A stretch of DNA of 64,000 bases from CAVTPU01 sp963736695 (GTDB taxonomy: Bacteria; Actinomycetota; Actinomycetes; Mycobacteriales; Micromonosporaceae): NCBI GenBank assembly GCA_963736695.1, contig CAVTPU010000004.1, forward strand, positions 1,426,001 to 1,490,000, read 5' to 3'. Under the pieces are notes generated by a model. It was not told the origin of the DNA, searched no databases, and worked only from the letters and a program-made list of their open reading frames with translations. Numbering within the stretch: the stretch's first letter is position 1; each line of letters begins with the position of its first letter. The translations under genes and the position numbers were made by a program. Shown here piece by piece: positions 16,303-24,035 of the stretch.

Positions 16303-17535
16303 ATGCAACCGAGACTCGTACGCCGAGCCGGCAGGCTCGCCCTCGTCGCCACCGTCGCTGCCCTCGCCACCGTCACAGCCATGGTGGCGACCAGCCCCTC
16401 GTCGGCCGCGTCGGCCGCTACCTTACCGGCCGGCGATATCCGGTTTGACCACAGTCCCACCGCGATCGGCGATAGTTACATCGTCGTCTTCAAGGATCAG
16501 GCGACGACCTCGGGAGTGACCGGAACCGCTATCCAGGTCGGAGCGGCCGCCACCACCCTCGCGTCCCGATATGGCGGCACCGCGCGGCAGATCTTCAGCG
16601 GCGTGCTCGACGGCTTCGAACTCTCGGCGTCGGGAAGTGTCGCCCGCCACATCGCGTCCGACCCCGCCGTAGCCTTCGTCGAACGCAACCAACGGTTCCA
16701 CGCCATGCAAGTCAATCCACCGTGGAATCTTGACCGGATCGACCAGCACCAACTGCCCCTCAACCAGCTCTACTCCGTCTCATCGACCGCCTCGACGGTG
16801 CACGCATATATCGTCGACACCGGAATCCTCATGACCCACAGGGAATTCGGTGGTCGTGCGACCAGCGGATGGGACTTCGTCAACAACGACCCCAACGCCA
16901 CCGACTGCAACGGTCACGGCACACACGTCGCCGGCGTCGTCGGCGGAACCACATATGGTGTGGCCAAACGAGTCCAACTTGTCGGGGTTCAGGTGCTCAA
17001 CTGCGCCGGTGCCGGGAGCACAGCCACCGTCATCAGCGGCATCAACTGGGTCACGGCCAACGCCGTGCGCCCGGCCGTCGCCAACTTGTCCCTCGGCGGC
17101 AGCGCCAGCGCGGCACTCGACAGCGCTGTCTCCGCGTCGATCGCCGCGGGCATCAGCTATTCCGTGGCGGCCGGCGGCAGTGGCTCCGATGCCTGCGCCT
17201 TCAGCCCCGCTCGGGTTCCGACCGCCCTGACCGTCGGCTCCACCGACCAGACCGACACCCGGGCGAGCTTCTCCAATTATGGCCCGTGCCTCGACCTATT
17301 CGCACCAGGCGCCTCGATCAAGTCGGCCTGGCACACCAGTCCGACCGCCGCCGTGACCCTGTCGGGCACGTCGACGTCCGCACCACACGTCGCCGGCGGT
17401 GCCGCGCTGATCCTCGCCGCGCACCCGCAATACACCAGTGCACAGGTCGCCGCAGCGCTCATCGCGGCGGCGACACCCGGAGTTGTGGGCAACCCCGGCC
17501 CGGGCTCGCCGAACCTGCTCCTGTTCGTCAGCTGA
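16303..17535 (+). CDS. Secreted subtilisin-like serine protease (S8)
   Basis: A signal peptide (about residues 1-38, twin-arginine-like QPRLVRRAGR then a hydrophobic run) is followed by an I9 inhibitor propeptide (DSYIVVFKDQATT to AVAFVERNQ). The S8 catalytic domain follows, with Asp in YIVDTGI, His in NGHGTHVAGVVGG and Ser in LSGTSTSAPHVAG. The oxyanion-side sequence GTSTS replaces the usual GTSMA. The protein lacks extra C-terminal domains. It is likely a thermitase/proteinase K-like exoprotease. A strong terminator follows. Confidence 0.93.
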   Translation: MQPRLVRRAGRLALVATVAALATVTAMVATSPSSAASAATLPAGDIRFDHSPTAIGDSYIVVFKDQATTSGVTGTAIQVGAAATTLASRYGGTARQIFSGVLDGFELSASGSVARHIASDPAVAFVERNQRFHAMQVNPPWNLDRIDQHQLPLNQLYSVSSTASTVHAYIVDTGILMTHREFGGRATSGWDFVNNDPNATDCNGHGTHVAGVVGGTTYGVAKRVQLVGVQVLNCAGAGSTATVISGINWVTANAVRPAVANLSLGGSASAALDSAVSASIAAGISYSVAAGGSGSDACAFSPARVPTALTVGSTDQTDTRASFSNYGPCLDLFAPGASIKSAWHTSPTAAVTLSGTSTSAPHVAGGAALILAAHPQYTSAQVAAALIAAATPGVVGNPGPGSPNLLLFVS

Positions 17536-17550
17536 CACCGATGCGACCCG

Positions 17551-17580
17551 AAGATGGCTGGGTCTAGGCCCAGCCATCTT
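17551..17580 (+). terminator. Terminator of the subtilisin gene
   Basis: AAGATGGCTGGG and CCCAGCCATCTT form a perfect 12-bp stem with loop TCTAGG, 15 bp after the protease stop. Confidence 0.85.
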
Positions 17581-17615
17581 CACACTGTCAGACCCGAACG
17601 ATAGATTCTGCAGCC

Positions 17616-19640
17616 ATGACCACCCCCATCGCGCCCTTCACCGACCGTGCGGAGTTTGACACGGCTGTCGCCGCCGCTCGCGACGCCGCCACCGCTTACT
17701 ACGACACCGCAGTCATGGTCATGTCCGACGCGGACTATGACGTTCTCGTCGATCGCGTGCAGGCGACCCTCACCGTTCACCCGGACTGGGACGATCAGGG
17801 CATCACAACCGCAGTGGCGGGTGGCTCGTCCGTCGGGGGCGAAATTGTCCACCCGACTCCGATGCTCTCGCTCGACAAGGTGAAGACCCGCGATGATCTC
17901 GCCGTCTTCGTCGAGAAGCTCGGCGACCAGGCTGTCGTCGAGGTCAAACTCGACGGCTTGGCCGTGCGCGCCGCCTATCGCGACGGCCAGCTCGCACTCG
18001 TCGCGACCCGTGGCGACGGCAGCACCGGAGAAGACGTCACCACTCAGGCGATGCGCGACGGTGGCATCGCCGGACTGCCGATCACACTCGCGAAGGCGTT
18101 CACCGGCGAGGTGCGCGGTGAGGTCTTTATGACCGACACGGATTTCGCCGCCGCGAACGAAAACCGGGTCGCCGCCGGCGGAAAGGCGTTCGTCAACGCC
18201 CGCAACGCGACGGCCGGCAGCCTGCGCGCCCAGACCGCCGTCGCGGCCACCCCGATGACGTTCGCCGCCTATGAGATAACCGGCGACGACGCCGAAAAAC
18301 ACGCCACCCACTCCAGTCGGATGGCTTATGCCGCGTCGCTCGGCATGAACACCGCATTCGACCTCACCGGCACGGCCAGCGGCGGCACGGTGGTGGCCGG
18401 CGGCATTGACGACGTTCTCGCCATCATCGACGCGATCGAAAAGGCCCGCCCCACACTCGGCTTCCAGATCGACGGCGCGGTCATCAAAGCCGAGTCGGAC
18501 TCGACCCGCGATCGGCTCGGCATGGCCAGTCGCACACCATATTGGGCGACCGCGTTCAAATATCCGCCAGACACCGGCTTCTCCGTCCTGCGCGACATCG
18601 AGGTCGCCGTCGGCCGCACCGGCCGAGCGTCGTTCCGCGCGGTCATCGACCCAGTCTTCGTCGGTGGCTCCACCATCACCTACGCAAGCCTGCACAACGC
18701 CCCGTGGATCCTCGAACAGGGCCTCGCGATCGGCATGAAGGTCGCCGTGATCCGGGCCGGTGACGTGATTCCCCGCGTCACGGCGGCGGTCGGCGAGCAG
18801 CCGGAGGGTCTGAGTCCGTGGCAGCCGCCTGCCGCCTGCCCGCAGTGCGAGCAGGAGTGGGACACGAGCAGCCTGTTGTGGCGCTGTCACACCGCGTCGT
18901 GTGCGGCGGTCAACGCGATCGTGTATTGGTGCAGCCGTGAGGCCTTGGACGTCGAACGCATCGGCGAGTCGATCTGTGAGGCGCTTGTCGAGCACGGTCT
19001 GGCGACCACTGTCGCCGACCTTTATGAGTTGGCCGTCGACGACCTCGCGAACCTGCCGTTGGGCACCACGACGACAGGCGCCGTGCGCCGGCTCGGCCAG
19101 GCTAACGCCACTGAGATCATGGCGCAGTTGGAGGCGAGCAAGGCTCAGCCGCTCAATCGGGTCATCACCGGTCTCGGCATCCGGATGACCGGACGGTCGG
19201 TGGGCCGGTGGCTCGCAGCCCGATTCAGGTCGATGGAAGCTTTGCGGGCCGCGACCGTCGAGGAGATCGCGGAGATCGACAAGATGGGCCTGATCAAGGC
19301 GCAGGCGGTCGTGGATGGTTTGGCCGCGATGGGACCCGTCATCGACCGGCTCGCGGCGCATGGTCTCTGCATGGAGGTTGTCGACGACGGCGGTCCGAGG
19401 CCGTGGGAGGGCAAGAAGGTCGTGGTGAGTGGCACGGTGCCCGGCATGAGCCGCACCGAAGCTCAGGAGGCCGCGGCTCGACTGGGTGCGACCGTCTCCA
19501 GTTCGATCAGCAAGAACACCGACCTGCTTGTCGCGGGTGACGGCGCCGGCAGCAAACTGACGAAGGCACAGGAGATCGGTGTGGAGGTCATGACCGCCGA
19601 TGACTTCGCGGCGCTCTATGCCGCCACCTTCACGTCGTGA
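17616..19640 (+). CDS. ligA: NAD-dependent DNA ligase
   Basis: The 674-residue product shows the adenylation-domain nucleophile in VEVKLDGLAV (Lys111), followed by FVNARNATAGSLR and FQIDGAVIKAES. The OB-fold follows, then the four-cysteine zinc site (CPQCEQEW, RCHTASCAA), helix-hairpin-helix repeats and a C-terminal BRCT domain (VVVSGTVPGMSRTEAQ onward). It seals nicks using NAD+ during replication and repair. Length is normal for LigA, but domain Ia and the region GGEIVHPTPMLSLDKVKTRD depart from the usual HxxPMLSLDNAF form, so this may be a second, divergent copy. It stands alone. Confidence 0.9.
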   Translation: MTTPIAPFTDRAEFDTAVAAARDAATAYYDTAVMVMSDADYDVLVDRVQATLTVHPDWDDQGITTAVAGGSSVGGEIVHPTPMLSLDKVKTRDDLAVFVEKLGDQAVVEVKLDGLAVRAAYRDGQLALVATRGDGSTGEDVTTQAMRDGGIAGLPITLAKAFTGEVRGEVFMTDTDFAAANENRVAAGGKAFVNARNATAGSLRAQTAVAATPMTFAAYEITGDDAEKHATHSSRMAYAASLGMNTAFDLTGTASGGTVVAGGIDDVLAIIDAIEKARPTLGFQIDGAVIKAESDSTRDRLGMASRTPYWATAFKYPPDTGFSVLRDIEVAVGRTGRASFRAVIDPVFVGGSTITYASLHNAPWILEQGLAIGMKVAVIRAGDVIPRVTAAVGEQPEGLSPWQPPAACPQCEQEWDTSSLLWRCHTASCAAVNAIVYWCSREALDVERIGESICEALVEHGLATTVADLYELAVDDLANLPLGTTTTGAVRRLGQANATEIMAQLEASKAQPLNRVITGLGIRMTGRSVGRWLAARFRSMEALRAATVEEIAEIDKMGLIKAQAVVDGLAAMGPVIDRLAAHGLCMEVVDDGGPRPWEGKKVVVSGTVPGMSRTEAQEAAARLGATVSSSISKNTDLLVAGDGAGSKLTKAQEIGVEVMTADDFAALYAATFTS

Positions 19641-19817
19641 CGACACGTGAACGACGATCGGGTTGGACTCTGCGGAATCGGACCGACCGCATCGACGAAG
19701 TTCTGCACGATCACCGACACCGCTATGGACACGCCCTGCGCCATGCGTGAGGGTTGCCTCATGCGATCGCATTGAACCAAACACTCGCATGATGAGCCGA
19801 TTGGGAAGGGGACCCGC

Positions 19818-20393
19818 ATGAAGATGTTCCGGCTCATAGCAATTCTCGCCGCGACCGGTGCTCTGGTCGCGACACTGGCACCAGCGGCGCAGGCCACGCC
19901 CGCTCCAGTTTCAGTGAAGACGGCCAGTTTGGCGGAGATCACCAAGGCGCGAGCCGCACAAGACGTGACGACAAACGCCTGCTACACCAACGTCACGATC
20001 AGGTCGTTGGCGAACAACCGATTCATCTCGACCGAGATCGGCTACAGCGGCTCCAGCAACGGCATGCTCCGGGCTCGCGCCACCACCGCAGGATCGTGGG
20101 AGCTTTACACGGTCTGCTACGGCAGCACCTACGACACGATCCAGTCGCAGGCCAACGGTCGATATGTCACGGCCGAGCTGAGCTACACCGGAAGCAGCTA
20201 TGGCATGCTCCGCGCCCGCGCCACCGCAGTCGGACCGTGGGAGAAGTTCGACATCTACTGCCCGTCCAACTGTTACATCTATTCGATGGGCAACTCTCGA
20301 TTCGCATCGGCTGAGCTCGGCTATGGCGGCAGCAGTTATGCCATGCTCCGCGCGCGGTCGACGGCATTCGGCCCGTGGGAGCAGTTCAGCTAA
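19818..20393 (+). CDS. Secreted fascin-like (beta-trefoil) repeat protein
   Basis: A signal peptide (MKMFRLIAILAATGALVATL to AQA) precedes three repeats of about 45 residues. Each has an NxRFxSxE-type strand, GYSGSSNGMLRAR or a variant, and xGPWExF. This is the pattern of fascin-like beta-trefoil domains that bind carbohydrate or actin-like surfaces. Paired cysteines (NACYTN, TVCYGS, DIYCPSNCYI) suggest disulfides outside the cell. No catalytic domain is attached, so it is probably a binding module. Confidence 0.75.
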   Translation: MKMFRLIAILAATGALVATLAPAAQATPAPVSVKTASLAEITKARAAQDVTTNACYTNVTIRSLANNRFISTEIGYSGSSNGMLRARATTAGSWELYTVCYGSTYDTIQSQANGRYVTAELSYTGSSYGMLRARATAVGPWEKFDIYCPSNCYIYSMGNSRFASAELGYGGSSYAMLRARSTAFGPWEQFS

Positions 20394-20406
20394 CCCATTG
20401 GACAAT

Positions 20407-20449
20407 GCGGTTTCGCGGGCGGGCGTTTGGTTTCCGCCCGCGAAACCGC
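20407..20449 (+). terminator. Terminator of the fascin-like gene
   Basis: GCGGTTTCGCGGGCGG pairs perfectly over 16 bp with CCGCCCGCGAAACCGC around an 11-nt loop, 14 bp after the stop codon. Confidence 0.85.
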
Positions 20450-20497
20450 GCACCTACGCGTGTCGGCGAGCCGGCGCTGGGCGTACCCTTGGGGTTT

Positions 20498-20725
20498 ATG
20501 GAAACCCTTATCGGTGGACTCATCGCGGCCACGGTGGCCGCCGCGATCCTGTCGGGGCTGTGGTTTCTCGGCGTGCGGCTGCGCCGGCGCGGTGGGGGCG
20601 GTGACGTCATGGGACCGTTCGACGAGCTCTGGCATCCGTCCGCGCACCGGTTCCGCCAAGAGATTCACACGTACGAGCAACGCATGGTCCCACGGCCCGC
20701 GCCCGACGATCGGGGCCACACATGA
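20498..20725 (+). CDS. Small single-pass membrane protein
   Basis: The 75-residue product has one N-terminal transmembrane helix (LIGGLIAATVAAAILSGLWF), a basic stop-transfer (RLRRRGGGG) and a soluble tail ending PRPAPDDRGHT. The ATG at 20498 starts just before the helix. No family is recognised. A hairpin follows directly. Confidence 0.55.
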   Translation: METLIGGLIAATVAAAILSGLWFLGVRLRRRGGGGDVMGPFDELWHPSAHRFRQEIHTYEQRMVPRPAPDDRGHT

Positions 20726-20730
20726 GTTGA

Positions 20731-20767
20731 CAGTGAGCGGGCAGCCGTGATGGCCACCCGCTCACTG
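20731..20767. terminator. Hairpin after the small membrane protein
   Basis: CAGTGAGCGGG and CCCGCTCACTG form a perfect 11-bp stem. It can end the upstream plus-strand gene and the minus-strand SEC-C remnant. Confidence 0.75.
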
Positions 20768-20772
20768 TGTGA

Positions 20773-21019
20773 CTACAGCTCACGGACGAAGTAGTGTCCG
20801 TTCACGTCATCGAAGGAGCCACCGGGTCGGCAGCAGCGGCAGAAACCGCCGCCCAGAACCACATGGGCACGGATCGCGACCGCCGAGCTTCTCCAACAGT
20901 TCCGTGTCCCCGTGAACCACGCGAACGCCGCGTTTCACCTGTGTCTCGCTAAAGGGAACCCCCGACGGCGCTTGCTGGTTCGCTCAAAAGGACGCCTCGG
21001 CGTCATAGTCGTAGCGCAT
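20773..21019 (-). pseudogene. SEC-C zinc-motif protein, degraded
   Basis: An excellent ribosome site (AGGAGGTCACC) precedes ATG 21019 and MRYDYDAEASF, but the frame meets TGA. Read through, the same frame continues to LLEKLGGRDPCPCGSGRRF, the SEC-C metal-binding motif, then must shift by one base to read FCRCCRPGGSFDDVNGHYFV REL before the TAG. One nonsense codon and one frameshift in a small, otherwise recognisable gene indicate recent decay. The rest of 20768-21111 contains nothing else I can identify. Confidence 0.65.
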
Positions 21020-21111
21020 GGTGACCTCCTCATTCGCAGCAACGCCAACAACGTAGCCGACGCGCGTTGGGCGCGCGCTCGAATTTCGCGACTTCTGAAG
21101 GATTGCGCCCC

Positions 21112-21660
21112 GTGACTGACTTCATCGATGTCATCTTTGAGACCCACTCGACCTCTGTCGACAATGAAGCGGGTCTTGCCGCCGGGTGGCACGACGCTGA
21201 TCTGTCCGACACTGGCGAGATGGAGGCGCGTGACCTGGGCTTCCGGTATGACCACGCGTCGCTCGCCGCCGTGTTCTGCTCCGACCTGCGGCGTGCATAT
21301 CGAACGGCGGAGATCGCCTTCGGCCGCGATGTGCCTATTGTTCGCGACCGGCGGCTGCGCGAGTGCGACTTCGGCGCGCTCACCCGGCACCCCGTGGCGG
21401 CTGTGCGCCAAGCCGCTGCCGACGCGGTGTTGCGCCCCTTTCCGGGAGGCGAAAGTTATGACCAGGCGACACGCCGGGTCGCTTCCTTTCTTGACGACCT
21501 GTTTCCCCGGTTTCAGGGTGCCACCGTGCTCATCGTGGGACACCGAGCCACCCATTTCGCGCTCGACCGGTTCGCAGGGGGCAGGGATCTGGCTGAGCTC
21601 GTCGCGGCGGAGTTCACCTGGCAACCGGGGTGGCGATACAGACTTTCCGCGCCCGAATAG
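21112..21660 (+). CDS. Histidine phosphatase family protein
   Basis: The phosphoglycerate-mutase-like fold is indicated by DVIFETHSTSVDNEAGLAAG, DADLSDTGEMEARDLGFRY, CSDLRRAYRTAEIAF, RDRRLRECDFGAL and VLIVGHRATHFALDRF. The catalytic His lies in ETHST, where most family members have RHG; this ETH variant is a known actinobacterial subgroup. It removes phosphate from an unidentified small substrate. GTG 21112 is the family-consistent start. Confidence 0.82.
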   Translation: MTDFIDVIFETHSTSVDNEAGLAAGWHDADLSDTGEMEARDLGFRYDHASLAAVFCSDLRRAYRTAEIAFGRDVPIVRDRRLRECDFGALTRHPVAAVRQAAADAVLRPFPGGESYDQATRRVASFLDDLFPRFQGATVLIVGHRATHFALDRFAGGRDLAELVAAEFTWQPGWRYRLSAPE

Positions 21661-21682
21661 GCGCCGCGCGTCCTGTGGGCGA

Positions 21683-22003
21683 CTATTCCTGCTCGGCTGG
21701 GGTGTCGGTGCGCTGCTGACGACGCCGACGCACGATCAGCGCGATGACACCGCCGACGATGAGAACTGCCCCAAGGCCCGCCAGATAGTTGACGGCGAGC
21801 TCCTGCTGGCTCTGCCACATCTCGAAGGTGAGCACCTCTCCCCGACGGCGGCCCAGGCAGGTTTGGCCCTCGACCAACGCGGTTGTCGTGTCCTTGCACG
21901 GCAGGTTGAGGCCACGCCATGCCGCGATCCCCAGGCCGAGCGCGATCACGCCGACGATGAGAGCGCCAAAGGGGTTCCAGATAATCCTACGCAGCACCAC
22001 CAC
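21683..22003 (-). CDS. Small two-helix membrane protein
   Basis: The 106-residue product has two hydrophobic helices (LIVGVIALGLGIAAW and LAGLGAVLIVGGVIALIV) flanking an extracytoplasmic loop with two cysteines (NLPCKDT, GQTCLGRRRG). The tail is charged (RRRRQQRTDTPAEQE). The GTG at 22003 is chosen because AAGGAG precedes it at 22013-22008; GTG 22021 is an alternative. Function unknown. Confidence 0.6.
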   Translation of the reverse strand: MVVLRRIIWNPFGALIVGVIALGLGIAAWRGLNLPCKDTTTALVEGQTCLGRRRGEVLTFEMWQSQQELAVNYLAGLGAVLIVGGVIALIVRRRRQQRTDTPAEQE

Positions 22004-22304
22004 ACAACTCCTTCTGCTCACATGTTCGTGAGCAGGTTACGGGGCTCGGTGTTGGTGAAGCAGGTGCGAACGGCTGACAATCCAGACCGGTCGTGTGGAG
22101 AGTTTGAGATTCACGACCAGAAGCAGTCGAAACCACGTGTTGTGGGCGAACCCATTGTTGTCGGGTATGTGTTCCGACGCCACAGACGTCGCTGTTGGAA
22201 GCGCCCCGTCGTCACTACGATCGGCGACCGCACTGCGAGATTTCACGGTGCTTGAAGGAACGGCGCATGGCGATGGCGCTCACCGTTCGCGGGCCATGTA
22301 GGAC
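22004..22304. other. Intergenic region before CRISPR array 1
   Basis: No gene, hairpin or promoter can be supported here. It borders the leader-distal, oldest end of array 1. Confidence 0.5.
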
Positions 22305-23565
22305 GCCTCAATGGAGCCCGCTCCTGAAGAAGCGGGATGACTCCCCAACCCGCTGCTGCACCTGCTCTGGATTCTTCAGCCTCAATGGAGCCCGCTCGTG
22401 AAGAGCGGGATGACCTGGGCGTGCCCGCGACAACGTTCCGCGGATGGCTCGCCTCAATGGAGCCCGCCCTCGAAGAGCGGGATGACTCATCAGCGCCGTC
22501 ATCGCGATTTGCTGCATCGGCCGCCTCAATGGAGCCCGCCCTCGAAGAGCGGGATGACCCGACGCCACGCGAGCCGAATGCATCACCGCGCTGGCCTCAA
22601 TGGAGCCCGCCCTCGAAGAGCGGGATGACGGGGATGCCGGAGGACCGACAGGTCTGGAGCTGCGGCCTCAATGGAGCCCGCCCTCGAAGAGCGGGATGAC
22701 CCGTCCTACTGGGCGCTATGGCCTACCCATAGCGAGCCTCAATGGAGCCCGCCCTCGAAGAGCGGGATGACTTCATCAGCCGGTGGGGGCGGCCGAACGG
22801 AACCCATGCCTCAATGGAGCCCGCCCTCGAAGAGCGGGATGACCTACCCAACCCCCGCAGAAGACGGACGCCGGTTCTTGCCTCAATGGAGCCCGCCCTC
22901 GAAGAGCGGGATGACAGTCCATCGGAGCGGGCAACATCGATGATGTCGCGGCGCCTCAATGGAGCCCGCCCTCGAAGAGCGGGATGACGTGGTGTTCCGC
23001 TACCGGAGAGATCCGGTGTGGCGGCCTCAATGGAGCCCGCCCTCGAAGAGCGGGATGACGTGGGTCGGCGACGGGCGGGTGGCCGCCGGGGTAGGGCCTC
23101 AATGGAGCCCGCCCTCGAAGAGCGGGATGACTGTCTCCGTCCTGTGTGAGGGGTTCCCCTGCGGGCCGGCCTCAATGGAGCCCGCCCTCGAAGAGCGGGA
23201 TGACGTCATGCCGATACACGCGGCAGCGGCACAGTCGAGAGGCCTCAATGGAGCCCGCCCTCGAAGAGCGGGATGACATGGCCGCCGATGCGGAGGATCG
23301 ATCCGCAACATGAGCCTCAATGGAGCCCGCCCTCGAAGAGCGGGATGACCCGTCCTACTGGGCGCTATGGCCTACCCATAGCGAGCCTCAATGGAGCCCG
23401 CCCTCGAAGAGCGGGATGACAAGAGACGTTCGGCCCAAGGTTCGCGGGGCATGAGGGCCTCAATGGAGCCCGCCCTCGAAGAGCGGGATGACGGCCGCTA
23501 GGCCGGATTGGCCAACTTCAGTGGATAAAGCCTCAATGGAGCCCGCCCTCGAAGAGCGGGATGAC
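22305..23565 (-). CRISPR. CRISPR array 1: 18 repeats, 17 spacers
   Basis: The 36-bp repeats begin GCCTCAATGGAGCCCGCC and end GAAGAGCGGGATGAC on the plus strand; spacers are about 35-37 bp. The first two repeats (22305, 22379) carry substitutions and the first is 37 bp, marking the leader-distal end. The leader is on the right, so transcription runs leftward, the same direction as the cas operon. The repeat core forms a CCCGC/GCGGG stem. The same 35-bp spacer occurs twice (22701-22735 and 23350-23384). Confidence 0.98.
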
Positions 23566-23735
23566 GGCTCGCCGAAAACAGGCCCTCTGACCTGCGACGA
23601 TACAGCGGTTTGCGAGCGCCTCCCCGCAGACCCCCGACTACATCGATCACTATGGAGCTGTCAAGCAACAAAAGGGCCTCTGACCAGGGCGCGAGCGGTC
23701 GAGCGTGAGGGTGTCACCACCTCGGCGCTCGCACG
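23566..23735 (-). promoter_or_regulatory. Leader of array 1
   Basis: About 165 bp, almost identical in reverse complement to the leaders of arrays 2 and 3. It contains TTGCTTGACAGCTCC with a TTGACA -35-like box, and two copies of GGTCAGAGG(G)CC about 90 bp apart. Its upstream edge stops at the cas2 stop codon, so array 1 may also be read from the cas operon. Confidence 0.85.
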
Positions 23736-23741
23736 AGCGAT

Positions 23742-24029
23742 CTACACAATAACCGCTTCCACGGACGGCAGCCCACTATGCGGCCCGATAAACAGGAATC
23801 GCGCGGTGTCGTCGGGCCGGCCAAGGTCAACGACCATGATGCTGTCCTCCGTCACCTTCATTCGCTCCTCCAGGTCGGTCCGCATGACGACGGCTTCGCG
23901 ATCCGACAGGTCGCAGATGAAGACAGAATATTGAATCCGCTCGCCGTAGCCTTCCATGCAGGATGCGACGGCTCGCAGGCGTACGTCGTCGCGAATGTCG
24001 TAGGCGACAAGGTATCGGCGTCTCGCCAT
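23742..24029 (-). CDS. cas2: CRISPR-associated endoribonuclease Cas2
   Basis: The 95-residue product has the Cas2 ferredoxin-like start RRYLVAYDIRDDVRLR with the catalytic-site Asp, followed by RIQYSVFICDLSDREAV. With Cas1 it forms the integrase that inserts spacers at the leader end. ATG 24029 is preferred; GTG 24035 is possible. It is the last gene of the type I-G operon, 6 bp after cas4-cas1 and 6 bp before the leader of array 1. Confidence 0.95.
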   Translation of the reverse strand: MARRRYLVAYDIRDDVRLRAVASCMEGYGERIQYSVFICDLSDREAVVMRTDLEERMKVTEDSIMVVDLGRPDDTARFLFIGPHSGLPSVEAVIV

Positions 24030-24035
24030 GATCAC

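Noticed and set aside
17580..19790. 736-codon open frame antisense to the DNA ligase gene
   Set aside because: A high-GC shadow: the sense frame has all ligase motifs, and the antisense product is low-complexity Arg/Gly/Asp.
20980..21019. In-frame TGA in the SEC-C remnant as a selenocysteine codon
   Set aside because: No SECIS-like hairpin was seen and the gene also has a frameshift, so decay is the simpler reading.
22337..23276. Open frames repeating MEPALEERDD in array 1 and similar frames in arrays 2 and 3
   Set aside because: They are translations of the CRISPR repeats; no start signals and period equal to repeat plus spacer.
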